Assembly: GCA_963850915.1 (NCBI GenBank) | Contig: CAWKND010000007.1 | Span: forward strand, 124,001 to 188,000 | Length of the DNA: 64,000 nt | Reading direction: 5' to 3' | Source: CAVTWH01 sp963850915 | Lineage (GTDB): Bacteria; Actinomycetota; Actinomycetes; Mycobacteriales; Micromonosporaceae | Part shown: positions 1-8,407 of the stretch, one piece after another | Position numbering within the stretch: the stretch's first letter is position 1 | How the letters are laid out: every line of letters begins with the position of its first letter | Program-made: the position numbers and the translations under genes | Notes under the pieces: generated by a model | What the model was told of the DNA's origin: nothing | The model's database searches: none | Seen by the model: only the letters and a program-made list of their open reading frames with translations

Positions 1-263
1 TGGCCGGCATGCTGGCCGAACACCGGCTGCACGAGAACCTGCACGCCCAGTTCATGGTCGCGCTGCATCGCAGCGGTCGCCGGCAGGACGCGCTGCGCGT
101 GTTCCACGAGCTGCACACCGCCATGGCTGAGGACCTGGGTCTGGAGCCATCCAAGCGACTACAGCAACTCCAGCAGGCCATCCTGGCCGATGATCCGGCG
201 CTGGAGGTTGTGCCGCGCGCCGATGGCCTGGCACAGCTACTCGACCATCTCAAAGTGGCGTGA
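1..263 (+). CDS. SARP regulator, C-terminal part (5' end outside window)
   Basis: Only the end of this gene is present; the reading frame is open from base 3 to the TGA at 261-263. The residues match the C-terminal half of a bacterial transcriptional activation domain (BTAD) of SARP proteins: a helix beginning LHENLHAQFMVALHRSGRR, then QDALRVFHELHTAMAEDLGLEPS and a closing helix. BTADs of this family typically end with a D/E-LG-x-x-P turn like this one. The protein would be a pathway activator. It stops shortly after the BTAD, so it is probably a small SARP without ATPase or TPR domains. Its 3' end overlaps the convergent phosphopantetheinyl transferase gene by 14 bases. Confidence 0.8.
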   Translation, partial: AGMLAEHRLHENLHAQFMVALHRSGRRQDALRVFHELHTAMAEDLGLEPSKRLQQLQQAILADDPALEVVPRADGLAQLLDHLKVA

Positions 264-1020
264 CCGGCGGGCGCCAGCGGTGGCGGACGATGCCGTATCC
301 CTGTGACCCCTCCACCGCAACGGCGGCCCGGAACCCACGCGGTACGGCGAGGTCACGCACCAGGTACGCCCCGGTGGTCGGCTCAGCAGGTTGGTAGACA
401 ACAACTCCCATCCGAGCCGCCCGGTCCGCCGCTTGCACCGGCAGTGCCATGCCCTGCATCAGCCGGCCCCCCGCGACCTTCACACACGCTTCCTTACGAG
501 CCCACAATCCGATGAACCGCCGGATCTGGGCACCCGGTTCACCGGCGGCGGCGACGTACTGGGCCTCCGCGTGCGGGTAGTACCGCATGGCCATGCCGGT
601 CGCGTCGAACCGGCGCGGCAACTGCTGGATGTCCACCCCCACCCGCCGCCCGACCGTCACCGCCAGCAACGCCACACCGTCCGAATGCGACAGACTGACA
701 TGGGTACCGCAGCGCCCCGGCGCGAGCGCCCCGGCGAGTTCGGGCTTGCCGTGCGGGCCGTACGCCCAGCTGATCTCGTCCGGCCGCACGCTGAGATGGC
801 GCGCGAGAATCGCCCGGACAGCGCCATGGGCCGCCACGAACCGCCGGCGGTGATCGGGGAAGGTCAACGAGTCGACGCGCTGCCGCTCCTGAGCATCCAG
901 TAGCCGTTCGAGGCTGGCCAGGACGGCCGGCGGCAGGTCCGACCGGATCAGCCACACGTGGACAGTGTCCGCATCCGCCGGCCCGGCCCGTCCTTCGGAT
1001 GTGGACCCGTGAGCGATCAT
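250..1020 (-). CDS. Sfp-type 4'-phosphopantetheinyl transferase
   Basis: This enzyme transfers phosphopantetheine from CoA to the serine of carrier domains, so it would activate the NRPS T domains and the ACP of this cluster. The ATG at 1018-1020 (MIAHGS) gives 256 residues, the usual Sfp/PptT size; the frame stays open further upstream but that extension has no family character. Visible motifs are the HVSLSHSD segment before the metal-binding GVDIQ (about residue 127) and the family signature LWARKEACVKVAGG. The gene is convergent with the truncated SARP, and their coding ends overlap. A 13-bp inverted repeat lies about 87 bases upstream. Confidence 0.88.
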   Translation of the reverse strand: MIAHGSTSEGRAGPADADTVHVWLIRSDLPPAVLASLERLLDAQERQRVDSLTFPDHRRRFVAAHGAVRAILARHLSVRPDEISWAYGPHGKPELAGALAPGRCGTHVSLSHSDGVALLAVTVGRRVGVDIQQLPRRFDATGMAMRYYPHAEAQYVAAAGEPGAQIRRFIGLWARKEACVKVAGGRLMQGMALPVQAADRAARMGVVVYQPAEPTTGAYLVRDLAVPRGFRAAVAVEGSQGYGIVRHRWRPPVTPL

Positions 1021-1106
1021 GGATTGATCCCTACCGGCGACAGGGCTCCTGATCGGTTGAGGGTACGGCGGGACACTCGCGAAGCCCTCGAACGGCTCGA
1101 AGCAGA

Positions 1107-1145
1107 TTGGGGTTGACCCGTTGTGCTGGACAGGGTCAACCCCAA
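1107..1145. promoter_or_regulatory. 13-bp perfect inverted repeat upstream of the PPTase gene
   Basis: Arms TTGGGGTTGACCC (1107-1119) and GGGTCAACCCCAA (1133-1145) are perfect complements around a 13-base loop. The repeat lies in the 308-base gap (1021-1328) between the end of the XRE regulator and the start of the PPTase gene, both leftward. It could be an operator for the PPTase gene or a processing/termination hairpin. I see nothing protein-coding in this gap. Confidence 0.6.
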
Positions 1146-1238
1146 CCACTGGTCGCCAGAGCGACAGTTCACGACACGCCAATTTTGGGGGTACCACAAA
1201 GCAGCGGCGAGCCTCGTCGGCAAGGTGGTCATGTACAG

Positions 1239-1260
1239 CCACGCGGTCGTCGTCGCGTGG
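1239..1260 (-). terminator. Possible hairpin terminator after XRE regulator
   Basis: CCACGCG (1239-1245) and CGCGTGG (1254-1260) form a 7-bp GC-rich stem with an 8-base loop. It lies about 70 bases past the stop of the leftward XRE/NB-ARC gene. There is no U-tract. Confidence 0.35.
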
Positions 1261-1328
1261 ACGTCGTACCCGTCGTGTTCGGGTCCGGCAGGTGCTTCAC
1301 GTGCGCTATCGGGTACGCCGTTGACCGC

Positions 1329-2609
1329 TCAAGTGGCCAGGCCGGTGCGGAACACCGTGACGAGTTCGCGGACGAAGCCGATCACCCGATACTGGTACTG
1401 ACCGCCCCGGGAGACAGTGACCAGGGAAGAGTCGACGAGTCCACTCAGCGCGCCGGCCACCTCGACGCTGTCCGCCTCGCGCAGCGGCCCACCCTCGGCC
1501 TCCTCGAGGGTGAACCGGCCGGCGAACTGGCTCAGTTGGTGCAGCAGGCCACGCTGCTGGTCGGTCAGCAGGTCATAGCTCCACCGCACGCTGGCCGCAA
1601 GGTTGCGCTGGTGCGGAAGGCCGTCGGCCGAGGTGCTGTCGAGCAGACGGGCGATCGGCTCGGTACGCAGCATCACCTCCAGGGACACCGAGCGGATCCG
1701 GGCAGCGGCTAGTTCCAGCGCGAACGGAATGCCGTCCAGCCGGCCACAGAGCTCACTCACCTCGGCGACCCGGCCACTGAGGTCGAGGGTCGGGCAGCTC
1801 GCCTCGGCCCGGCAGAGGAACAGCTCCACCGCGGCGGGCAGGGCGCCGGGGGCCGTCTCGGCCAGGTCGTGGGGCAGCGGCTTGACGTCCCAGTGGTAGG
1901 CCTGAACGCAGGGCAGCGGCCGCCGGGAGGTGACCAGTACGTCCAGTCTCGGCAGGTCGGTCACCAGCGTCGTGACCACCTCGGCGGTGGCCAGCAGCAG
2001 GTGCTCGGCATTGTCCAGTACGACCAACCGGCGGGTACCCCGCTCCCCAGCCGGATCGGTACCGGCCTGGGCGGTGGCGAGGGCGCTGCGGATCGTCGCC
2101 GCCACTTCATGGCAGCTGGCGGTCGCCGGCAGCGAGCCGAGCGGTACCGCAACCATGCCCTGGCGGTACGTGCTGGCGGCACGGGACGCGTACTCGGTGG
2201 CCAGCCGGGTCTTGCCGACACCGCCCGAGCCGGTCAGTACCAGGATCCGTGAGCGTGGGCCGACCTCGGCGAGTCGGGCCAGCTCGCGGTCGCGGCCGAA
2301 CAGCCGACCCGGACCGTCGGTGGTCACCGGCGGGCGTCCCGGCCGCCCGGCCGGCCGGGACGGGCCGAGTACGTCGTGCTGCGGCAGTCCGAGTACGTCC
2401 AGCAGCAGCCGGACCGATGCCATCCGTGGCTGGGCGATCACGCCCGCTTCGAAGTTGCGGATCGTCCGGACGCTCACCCCGGAACGCTCGGCCAGCTCCT
2501 CCTGGGTCCACCGGGTCAGCCGCCGACCGGACACCAGCGCCTCGCGGAGGCGCTCGACGTCGACTGCCGCGCGATCCATTGAGGCCAGCACAGCCACCTC
2601 CCCAGCCAC
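1329..2609 (-). CDS. XRE-family regulator with NB-ARC ATPase domain
   Basis: A STAND-type transcriptional regulator of 426 residues from the GTG at 2609, or 416 from the ATG at 2579 (MDRAAV). A GGGGAGG stretch sits just inside the longer start. The first 75 residues form a Cro/C1-type helix-turn-helix (TQEELAERSGVSVRTIRNFE). An NB-ARC domain follows with P-loop LTGSGGVGKTRLA, Walker B-like RLVVLDNAEHLL, and GxP motif GIPFALELAAARI. A winged-helix segment follows, but there are no TPRs, so it is shorter than many relatives. It is divergent from the large SARP gene, sharing the region 2610-2734, which suggests the two are regulated together. Its ligand is unknown. Confidence 0.82.
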   Translation of the reverse strand: MAGEVAVLASMDRAAVDVERLREALVSGRRLTRWTQEELAERSGVSVRTIRNFEAGVIAQPRMASVRLLLDVLGLPQHDVLGPSRPAGRPGRPPVTTDGPGRLFGRDRELARLAEVGPRSRILVLTGSGGVGKTRLATEYASRAASTYRQGMVAVPLGSLPATASCHEVAATIRSALATAQAGTDPAGERGTRRLVVLDNAEHLLLATAEVVTTLVTDLPRLDVLVTSRRPLPCVQAYHWDVKPLPHDLAETAPGALPAAVELFLCRAEASCPTLDLSGRVAEVSELCGRLDGIPFALELAAARIRSVSLEVMLRTEPIARLLDSTSADGLPHQRNLAASVRWSYDLLTDQQRGLLHQLSQFAGRFTLEEAEGGPLREADSVEVAGALSGLVDSSLVTVSRGGQYQYRVIGFVRELVTVFRTGLAT

Positions 2610-2692
2610 ACCGTCGACGTGCCCTCGCGACGTCGACCTGACTATGCGTCGGCATGCTCACCGACGGCCTTCCCAAAACCTTCACGTCGGGT

Positions 2693-2710
2693 AAGTTGCT
2701 CGGCAGGGGC
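2693..2710 (+). promoter_or_regulatory. Single SARP-like half-site upstream of the SARP gene
   Basis: AAGTTGC at 2693-2699 matches the repeat unit seen in the cluster's two divergent promoters. Eleven bases on is only a weak match, CAGGGGC at 2704-2710. It could be an autoregulation site, but the evidence is thin. Confidence 0.25.
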
Positions 2711-2734
2711 GCCCGACGCTTGTGCGGAGGAACT

Positions 2735-5686
2735 TTGGACGTCCAGGTGCTGGGGCCGGTGGAGGCGCGCATCGACGCGCACGCGGTCGCCTTCACCCGG
2801 CCCCAACAGCGGATCATTCTGGGAATCCTGGCGGTCGAGAACAACCATGTCGTCTCGGCCGAGCGGCTGCTGCGGCTGGTCTGGGGAGATGCAGCCCCGG
2901 CGGGCGGCCGGGCCGTCCTGCAGAGCCGGATATCGGAGATCCGAGCCGCGCTCGTCAAGGCCGGAGACGTGGTGAGCGGCAACCGCATCGCGGCCCGTTC
3001 CGGGGGGTACGTCCTGGAAATCGAGCCGCCGGCGGTGGACATCGAGCGGTTCCGTCGACTGGTGTCCCAGGCCCGGGAGTCCACTTCGGAGGTTGCCCGC
3101 GCCGATCTTCGCGCCGCCCTGGCGCTGTGGCGCGGGCCGGCCTTCGGCGGCAAGGTCACCCCCGGGCTGGCACAGTCGATTTGCCAGAGCCTCGACGACG
3201 CGCGGCTGTCGGCCCAGGAGACGCTGTTCGACCTGGAACTCGACGCCGGACAGCACCGGCTCGTGGTGGACGAGATCGCCGAACTCGTCGTGGCGCACCC
3301 CTCCCGCGAACACCTCACCGCGCAGTTGATGACCGCACTGGCCCGTACCGGCCGGCGTGCCGAGGCGCTGAACGTCTACCGCCGGGCCCGCGACTGGCTC
3401 GCCGCTGAACTGGGCATCGACACCAGTGCCGAGCTGCAGCGCCTGCACCTGGCGATCCTCCGCGACCAGCCGCACGCACTGGGACCGGCGGTCCCCACCC
3501 GTACCGCGCCCGCCGTACCAGCGGCAACGGCCGCGGCCGAGCGGTCCGCGACTGCCGAGCGGCGCACCAGCGCGGATGCCGGCGTGGCCGAGCCGCTACC
3601 GGCCCCGTTCACAGCGCCGGTGCCGCAGACCCTGCCACCAGACGTCCACGACTTCACCGGCCGTACCACCGCCGTAGGCGCGGCCATCGCCACGCTGCAG
3701 GCCGACTCGAGCCACACCCGGGTGTGCGCGATCTCCGGACCGGCGGGTATCGGCAAGACCACCCTCGCCGTACGGGTCGCCCATGAGCTGCGCTCCGAGT
3801 TCACCGACGGGCAACTCTTCCTCGACCTGGCCGGGATCGGTACCGACCAGGCGGTGACGCCCAGCGCGGCGCTGGGCCGTTTCCTGCGTCTGCTCGGGGT
3901 CGACTCGCCGCCGGAGGCACTGGCCGAGCGGGCGGAGTTGTACCGCAACCTGCTGGCCGGCCGGCGTGTCCTGGTGGTGCTGGACAACGCCGCCGACGAG
4001 CAGCAGGTCCTACCGCTACTGCCCAGCGGAACCGGCTGTGCCGTCCTGGTCACCAGCCGGGCTCGCCTCGGCCCCTCGCTCAGTGCCCATCGGCTGCACC
4101 TCGGACTGCTCGAACCTGCCGAGGCGGTGGCGTTGATGGGACAGATCGCCGGCAGCGACCGGGTCGCCGCCGAGCCGGAGGCGGCGAACCAGCTTGTCGG
4201 GTTGTGCGGCCGGCTGCCGCTGGCGGTACGGATCGCGGCCGGCCGACTGGCCGCCCGGCCACACTGGAGCATCCGGCACGTCGCCGCCCGCCTCGCCGAC
4301 GAGCACCAACGGCTGGACCGGTTCACCGAAGGTCACCTGGACGTCCGGACCAGCATCTCGCTCAGCCTCGCCGGATTGCCGGCGGACGGCCGCAGCCTGC
4401 TGTGCCGGCTGGGCAACCTGGACAGTCCGGAGCTGACCGTGCGGGTAGCCGCCGCCCTGCTCAACTGCGACCACGACGAGGCCGAGGATCTCCTGGAAGA
4501 ACTGCACGACGCCCAGCTGATCACGGTGGCCGGTACCACCGACGGCCACGACCGCCCCCGCTTCCGGATGCACGACCTGGTCCGGTTGTTCGCCCGGGAA
4601 CGAGCCGCCAGCGACGAAGCCCCCGCCGACCTGGCCGCCGCCCGGCGCCGTGCCTACGGGACATGGCTGTCGGCGGTACTGGCGGTGCATGCCAGCCTGT
4701 ACGGCGGCGACTATCTGACGGTACGCAGCGAGGCTGCGCGATGGCCGTCGAATGAGGCAGCGGTTGCGCCGTTCACCGGGCATCCGGCCGACTGGTTCAC
4801 CCGTGAACGCCAGTCGGTCATGGCCATCGTGCGGCGTGCCGCCCTGGACGGGGAGACTGCGCACGCGTGGGACATCGCGGTGACCGCCGCGCCGCTATAC
4901 CAGATGTGCCGGCACTTCGACGAGCTCGGCACGGTACTCACGCTGGCGCACTCGGCCGCCACGGCCGCCGGTGACCTACGCGGCAAGGCGGCGACGGCCT
5001 ACCGGCTGGGCTCGCTCGCCACCGACCGGCTGGACTTCGACGCGGCTCGGGCGTACTTCGACGCGGCGGCCACCGACTTCGAGCGGCTCGACGACACCGG
5101 GGGACAGTCACTGGTGACCGCGCAGCTCGGCGCGCTGCACCGCTTCGCGGGCGACCCGGCGCAGGCGCTGGCCTACTACCGCAAGGCACTGCCGGGACTT
5201 GAGGCGGCCGGCGACCACGGCGCGGTGGCGCACGTACTGCGTGCGATGGGCCAGGTCCACCTGGATGTCGACGAGTACGCGGCGGCCGACGAGCAGCTCA
5301 GTGCCGCCCTGGTCCGCTGCGAGCAGCACGGCATCCGGCGGGTACAGGCCCAGGCCCGGTTCTGGCTCGGCATGCTCCGGCAGCGCCAGGGTGCGTTCTC
5401 GGCGGCCCAGCAGTTGTTTGAGCAGGTACTCCAGGACAGCAGGGCCATCGGTGACCGGGCCGGTGAGGCCCAGGCGCTGCGCGGGATCGGTCGGACCCGA
5501 CACGAACAGGGCGATCTGATCGGGGCGCAGCGGACGCTCACCCAGGCGCTACGTCTGGTGATGCAGCCGCAGCCGACGATGCTCGAAGGGCATATCCGCA
5601 GGGAGCTGGCCGCGATCGCCGATGTGCGCGCCGACCGGGGTCGGCGCGCACATCGGGAAGCGGAGGCAGCGGCGGAGTCGCCCTAG
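2735..5686 (+). CDS. Large AfsR-like SARP activator (wHTH-BTAD-NB-ARC-TPR)
   Basis: This is the probable cluster-situated activator. The frame is open from 2654, but TTG at 2735 is preceded by GGAGG (2726-2730) and begins LDVQVLGPVEAR, the normal SARP N-terminus, giving 983 residues. Domains in order: an OmpR-type winged helix (about 1-90; PQQRIILGILAVENNHVVS); a BTAD (about 95-245; REHLTAQLMTALARTGRRAEA); an Ala/Pro-rich linker; NB-ARC from about 335 with P-loop ISGPAGIGKTTLAV and Walker B VLVVLDNAA; a winged helix with MHDLVRLFARERA; and TPR-like helices at about 740-960. Its stop overlaps, antisense, the stop of a small secreted-peptide gene. It is divergent from the XRE regulator. Confidence 0.9.
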   Translation: MDVQVLGPVEARIDAHAVAFTRPQQRIILGILAVENNHVVSAERLLRLVWGDAAPAGGRAVLQSRISEIRAALVKAGDVVSGNRIAARSGGYVLEIEPPAVDIERFRRLVSQARESTSEVARADLRAALALWRGPAFGGKVTPGLAQSICQSLDDARLSAQETLFDLELDAGQHRLVVDEIAELVVAHPSREHLTAQLMTALARTGRRAEALNVYRRARDWLAAELGIDTSAELQRLHLAILRDQPHALGPAVPTRTAPAVPAATAAAERSATAERRTSADAGVAEPLPAPFTAPVPQTLPPDVHDFTGRTTAVGAAIATLQADSSHTRVCAISGPAGIGKTTLAVRVAHELRSEFTDGQLFLDLAGIGTDQAVTPSAALGRFLRLLGVDSPPEALAERAELYRNLLAGRRVLVVLDNAADEQQVLPLLPSGTGCAVLVTSRARLGPSLSAHRLHLGLLEPAEAVALMGQIAGSDRVAAEPEAANQLVGLCGRLPLAVRIAAGRLAARPHWSIRHVAARLADEHQRLDRFTEGHLDVRTSISLSLAGLPADGRSLLCRLGNLDSPELTVRVAAALLNCDHDEAEDLLEELHDAQLITVAGTTDGHDRPRFRMHDLVRLFARERAASDEAPADLAAARRRAYGTWLSAVLAVHASLYGGDYLTVRSEAARWPSNEAAVAPFTGHPADWFTRERQSVMAIVRRAALDGETAHAWDIAVTAAPLYQMCRHFDELGTVLTLAHSAATAAGDLRGKAATAYRLGSLATDRLDFDAARAYFDAAATDFERLDDTGGQSLVTAQLGALHRFAGDPAQALAYYRKALPGLEAAGDHGAVAHVLRAMGQVHLDVDEYAAADEQLSAALVRCEQHGIRRVQAQARFWLGMLRQRQGAFSAAQQLFEQVLQDSRAIGDRAGEAQALRGIGRTRHEQGDLIGAQRTLTQALRLVMQPQPTMLEGHIRRELAAIADVRADRGRRAHREAEAAAESP

Positions 5687-5838
5687 TTGAGTTTGGGTGG
5701 CGGCTTCACGCACCACTCGCTGTCAGCCACGCTACGGGCGTGGCTGGCGGCATGGACGGGGGCGCTGAGTCCGGCGACGCCGACGGCGGTGGCCGCGACG
5801 AGGGCCAACAGGCTGAGAATGCGGCGCAGCTTCATCAT
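5683..5838 (-). CDS. Small secreted peptide (51 aa), last gene of the diiron/MFS operon
   Basis: Reading leftward from ATG 5836-5838 (a second ATG follows directly) to TAG 5683-5685 gives 51 residues. The start has a clear ribosome site (AGGAAGGA in the complement, 5-6 bases upstream). The N-terminus is a classical signal peptide: MMKLRR, then a hydrophobic ILSLLALVAATAVGVAGLSA and a likely cleavage after PVHA. This leaves a mature peptide of about 21 residues beginning ASHARSVADSEW and ending VKPPPKLN, with one Cys. It lies 37 bases after the MFS gene. Its stop codon overlaps that of the TPR-containing SARP on the other strand. I recognise no family. It could be a secreted signal, a leader or a small wall peptide. 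Confidence 0.7.
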   Translation of the reverse strand: MMKLRRILSLLALVAATAVGVAGLSAPVHAASHARSVADSEWCVKPPPKLN

Positions 5839-5875
5839 CTACATCCTTCCTGGGGAGACAGTTTCGTGGACGGGG

Positions 5876-7240
5876 TCAAACAGCGGAGTGGGTGAGGTCG
5901 GTCCGCGGGGAACCGTCCACGGTCGGCCGCGGCTCGTCGGTCGCGATCTCCTCGACCGATTCGAGCGGCTGATCGAGGACGCGCAGCGCGGGCGTGACGT
6001 GCAGTACGACGGCGAGCGGAACAGTCAGAGCCATGAAGATCAACGCACCGCCGGGTACCCCCAACCACTGGGCGAGTACCCCGGCGAGCAGCGGTCCGGT
6101 CCACTGGAATGCCTGACCACCGAAGCGGGCGACCGCCGACACCCGGCCGCTGTACGAGTCGGGCACCATCCGGACGAGGTACGCCTCGAGGACGACGTTG
6201 AGCGGCACCAGGGACAGCATTGCCAGCAGCAGTACGACACCGATCTGCCAGGGCCGGGGCAGCACCGCGACCACGCCGATGCAGGCCACGAAGAGCCACG
6301 CCGCCGTATACAGCAGGCGCCGGGGGGCGACCTTGCGTAGCAGTGCCGGTGCCAGCACGGCTCCGGCGATACCGCCCAGCAGGGCGACCGAGCTGACCAG
6401 TCCGATCGTGGTGGGTCCGCCGCCACGGTGCTTGACCAGTGCGATGAACAGCAGGGCGAAGCCCTGCGCGACGACGTTGAGCAGCGCGCCCCAGAGCACC
6501 ACGAAGCGCAGGAACGGGGTACGCCGTACCAGTCGGGTACCGGCCGCGATGTCGGCGAACACGCCTCGCCGCACCTCTCCGCGCTCCGGGCCGAGCGGTC
6601 GGCGGATCAACGCGCCGCCGAGGGCGGCGAACAGGAACGACACCGCGTCGGCCGCGAACGGTACGGCGTGCGACACGGCGAACAGGATGCCACCGATCGG
6701 GGCGCCGATCAGTTCGGCGGCGGCGTCGCGCCCCATCTCCTGACCTGTCGCGGCGGCCAGCTGCTCACGCGGGACGATGCGGCGCAGCGTCGGATTGGTG
6801 GCACCGGCGGTGATACCGGCCGCCGCGCCGGAGACCAGGACGCAGGCGACCAGTAGCGCGATGGGGACCGGGCCACGGGACACCGCGACGGCGACCACGC
6901 CGACCGCCACCGCCTGTACCAGTGGGCCGGCGATCAGCAGCGCCCGCCGGGACACCCGGTCGGCCAACGCGCCGCCGAGCAGAGTTGTGGCGAGGGTACC
7001 GAACAGGTTGGCCGCCGTAACCATGCCGGCCAACGCCACCGAACCGTTCGTGTAGAGCACGAGCAGCGGGAAGGCGATCGTCGACAGGCTGGTACCGAGG
7101 ACCGAGACACTGGTGGCGACCCACCACCCCATGTAGTCCCGGTTACTCCAGAGCGAAGGTACCGCCGGGGGTTGGGTGTTCGACACTTCCTCGTCGCCTT
7201 CCGTGGGAGGAGCATTTACTGACACGGCGGGGGTACTCAT
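5876..7240 (-). CDS. MFS exporter
   Basis: A major facilitator superfamily transporter of 454 residues, similar in layout to the EntS/MFS_3 group of drug and siderophore exporters, with about 12 hydrophobic segments. The first is NRDYMGWWVATSVSVLGTSLS, and GGALADRVSRRALL is the loop 2-3 motif. The C-terminal tail is hydrophilic. The ATG at 7238-7240 overlaps the TGA of the diiron gene (ATGA), so the two are translationally coupled. Given its place in the cluster, the likely job is export of the lipopeptide, giving self-resistance. A small secreted-peptide gene follows. Confidence 0.85.
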   Translation of the reverse strand: MSTPAVSVNAPPTEGDEEVSNTQPPAVPSLWSNRDYMGWWVATSVSVLGTSLSTIAFPLLVLYTNGSVALAGMVTAANLFGTLATTLLGGALADRVSRRALLIAGPLVQAVAVGVVAVAVSRGPVPIALLVACVLVSGAAAGITAGATNPTLRRIVPREQLAAATGQEMGRDAAAELIGAPIGGILFAVSHAVPFAADAVSFLFAALGGALIRRPLGPERGEVRRGVFADIAAGTRLVRRTPFLRFVVLWGALLNVVAQGFALLFIALVKHRGGGPTTIGLVSSVALLGGIAGAVLAPALLRKVAPRRLLYTAAWLFVACIGVVAVLPRPWQIGVVLLLAMLSLVPLNVVLEAYLVRMVPDSYSGRVSAVARFGGQAFQWTGPLLAGVLAQWLGVPGGALIFMALTVPLAVVLHVTPALRVLDQPLESVEEIATDEPRPTVDGSPRTDLTHSAV

Positions 7241-8238
7241 GCGGTCAACGCGTCCGGACGGGCCAACGCCTCCGAGAGGAGCAGGTCACGGATCTTGTCG
7301 GAGAGCAGCCCGATCTGGCGCAGCACGTGGATGACCTTGTGGAACAGCAGTTGCCGGAAGGCCACCATGCTCGGTTCGTGCTTGGCGAAGCGCACGCCCT
7401 GCGCGACATCGAGCCCCATCTGCTGCCACAGCTCCCGCAGCAGGAACCGCTGGGACATCAGGTGGATTGCCTCCAGCAGGAACGCCTCCCGGTCGGCCAG
7501 CTCGGCGCTGGTCATGTCGACGTACAGCCCGGACAGGGCGATGTGCCCGAAGGAGATGTGCCGGGCCTCGTCGCGGGCGATCATCTTGGTGATCGTGGTG
7601 ATGATCGGGTCACCGAAGCCGGTGCTGGCGATCCGGGTGGCGGCCAGGGCCAATCCCTCGACAATCACCTGCATGCCGAGGTAGACCACGTCCCAGCGGG
7701 GCTCGGCCAGCAGGTCGCGCAGGAGCGTACCGAGGCCGGGGTTGATCGGGAACCGCTTACCGAGCTTCTCGTCGATGTAGCGGGCGTACGCCTCGACATG
7801 CCGGGCCTCGTCGGCCACCTGGGCGGCGGCGTACGTCTTCGCCGTCATGTCGGGTACCGTCTCGACCAGCCGCGCCGTGGTCAGCAGTGCGCCCTGCTCA
7901 CCGTGCAGGAACTGGTTGACCATCCACGCCTGGTACTCCCAGCGGAAGTCATTGATCATCTTCGGTGGGACGGGACTGCCCGGCGCCGACGCGAACGGCG
8001 CCATCCCCGCGCTCTGCTCCGGCGACAGCGGTGAACCGTAGCGGACGTCATAGCTCCAGTCGATGTCCGTACTGACGTTCCACTGGGCGACCTTGCTCTT
8101 CTCGTAGAGGCTCCACAACCGACGGTCGTGGTAGCCATAGTCCCAGTTCATCCGGGTGCGGATGTAGGCATCGACCTCCATGAGATCGGGCCCGGCACCC
8201 TCCAGCGTGAACAGCTGTGCGGCGGGTTGGTTCGACAT
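7237..8238 (-). CDS. Ferritin-like diiron protein, putative oxygenase/desaturase
   Basis: A 333-residue all-helical protein with four metal-ligand helices of the ferritin/R2 type: HGEQGAL, then ADEARHVEAY, then VIVEGLALA, then ARDEARHISFG. These supply the two E..ExxH sets expected of a carboxylate-bridged diiron site. Relatives in this superfamily oxidise amines, hydroxylate or desaturate. It does not look like a close AurF, and the substrate cannot be read from sequence. It is the first gene of the operon with the MFS exporter. It shares a 169-base divergent region with the aminotransferase gene, which carries paired GTTGCC-type repeats. It is a likely tailoring enzyme acting on the lipid or an amino-acid precursor. 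Confidence 0.7.
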   Translation of the reverse strand: MSNQPAAQLFTLEGAGPDLMEVDAYIRTRMNWDYGYHDRRLWSLYEKSKVAQWNVSTDIDWSYDVRYGSPLSPEQSAGMAPFASAPGSPVPPKMINDFRWEYQAWMVNQFLHGEQGALLTTARLVETVPDMTAKTYAAAQVADEARHVEAYARYIDEKLGKRFPINPGLGTLLRDLLAEPRWDVVYLGMQVIVEGLALAATRIASTGFGDPIITTITKMIARDEARHISFGHIALSGLYVDMTSAELADREAFLLEAIHLMSQRFLLRELWQQMGLDVAQGVRFAKHEPSMVAFRQLLFHKVIHVLRQIGLLSDKIRDLLLSEALARPDALTA

Positions 8239-8273
8239 GAGCCCATCGTGGGTGGGCGGCCTGGGGTTGGACA

Positions 8274-8322
8274 GGCAAAGAACCGGGCAAGTCGCGGAAC
8301 GGGAAGTTGCCGGTCGGTTGCC
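8274..8322. promoter_or_regulatory. Candidate SARP operators between diiron gene and aminotransferase gene
   Basis: On the plus strand, AAGTTGC (8304-8310) and CGGTTGC (8315-8321) are heptamers starting 11 bases apart, facing the aminotransferase. On the minus strand, GGCAAG (8286-8291) and GGCAAA (8274-8279) read as CTTGCC and TTTGCC 12 bases apart, facing the diiron gene. Tandem heptamers at one-turn spacing are the known architecture of SARP binding sites. The same paired arrangement occurs at 29882-29952. Confidence 0.5.
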
Positions 8323-8407
8323 TGGTGCCGGTACCGCCGGGGTGCGCTACTGGGCGGGCGGTGATCCGCTGCGCCCCCGGCGCCGGGCCTGCCCGGAAGG
8401 AGAGGAC

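Noticed and set aside
5687..6340. Plus-strand frame starting right after the SARP stop
   Set aside because: It lies antisense to the small secreted peptide and the MFS gene, has no start context, and its translation is low-complexity.
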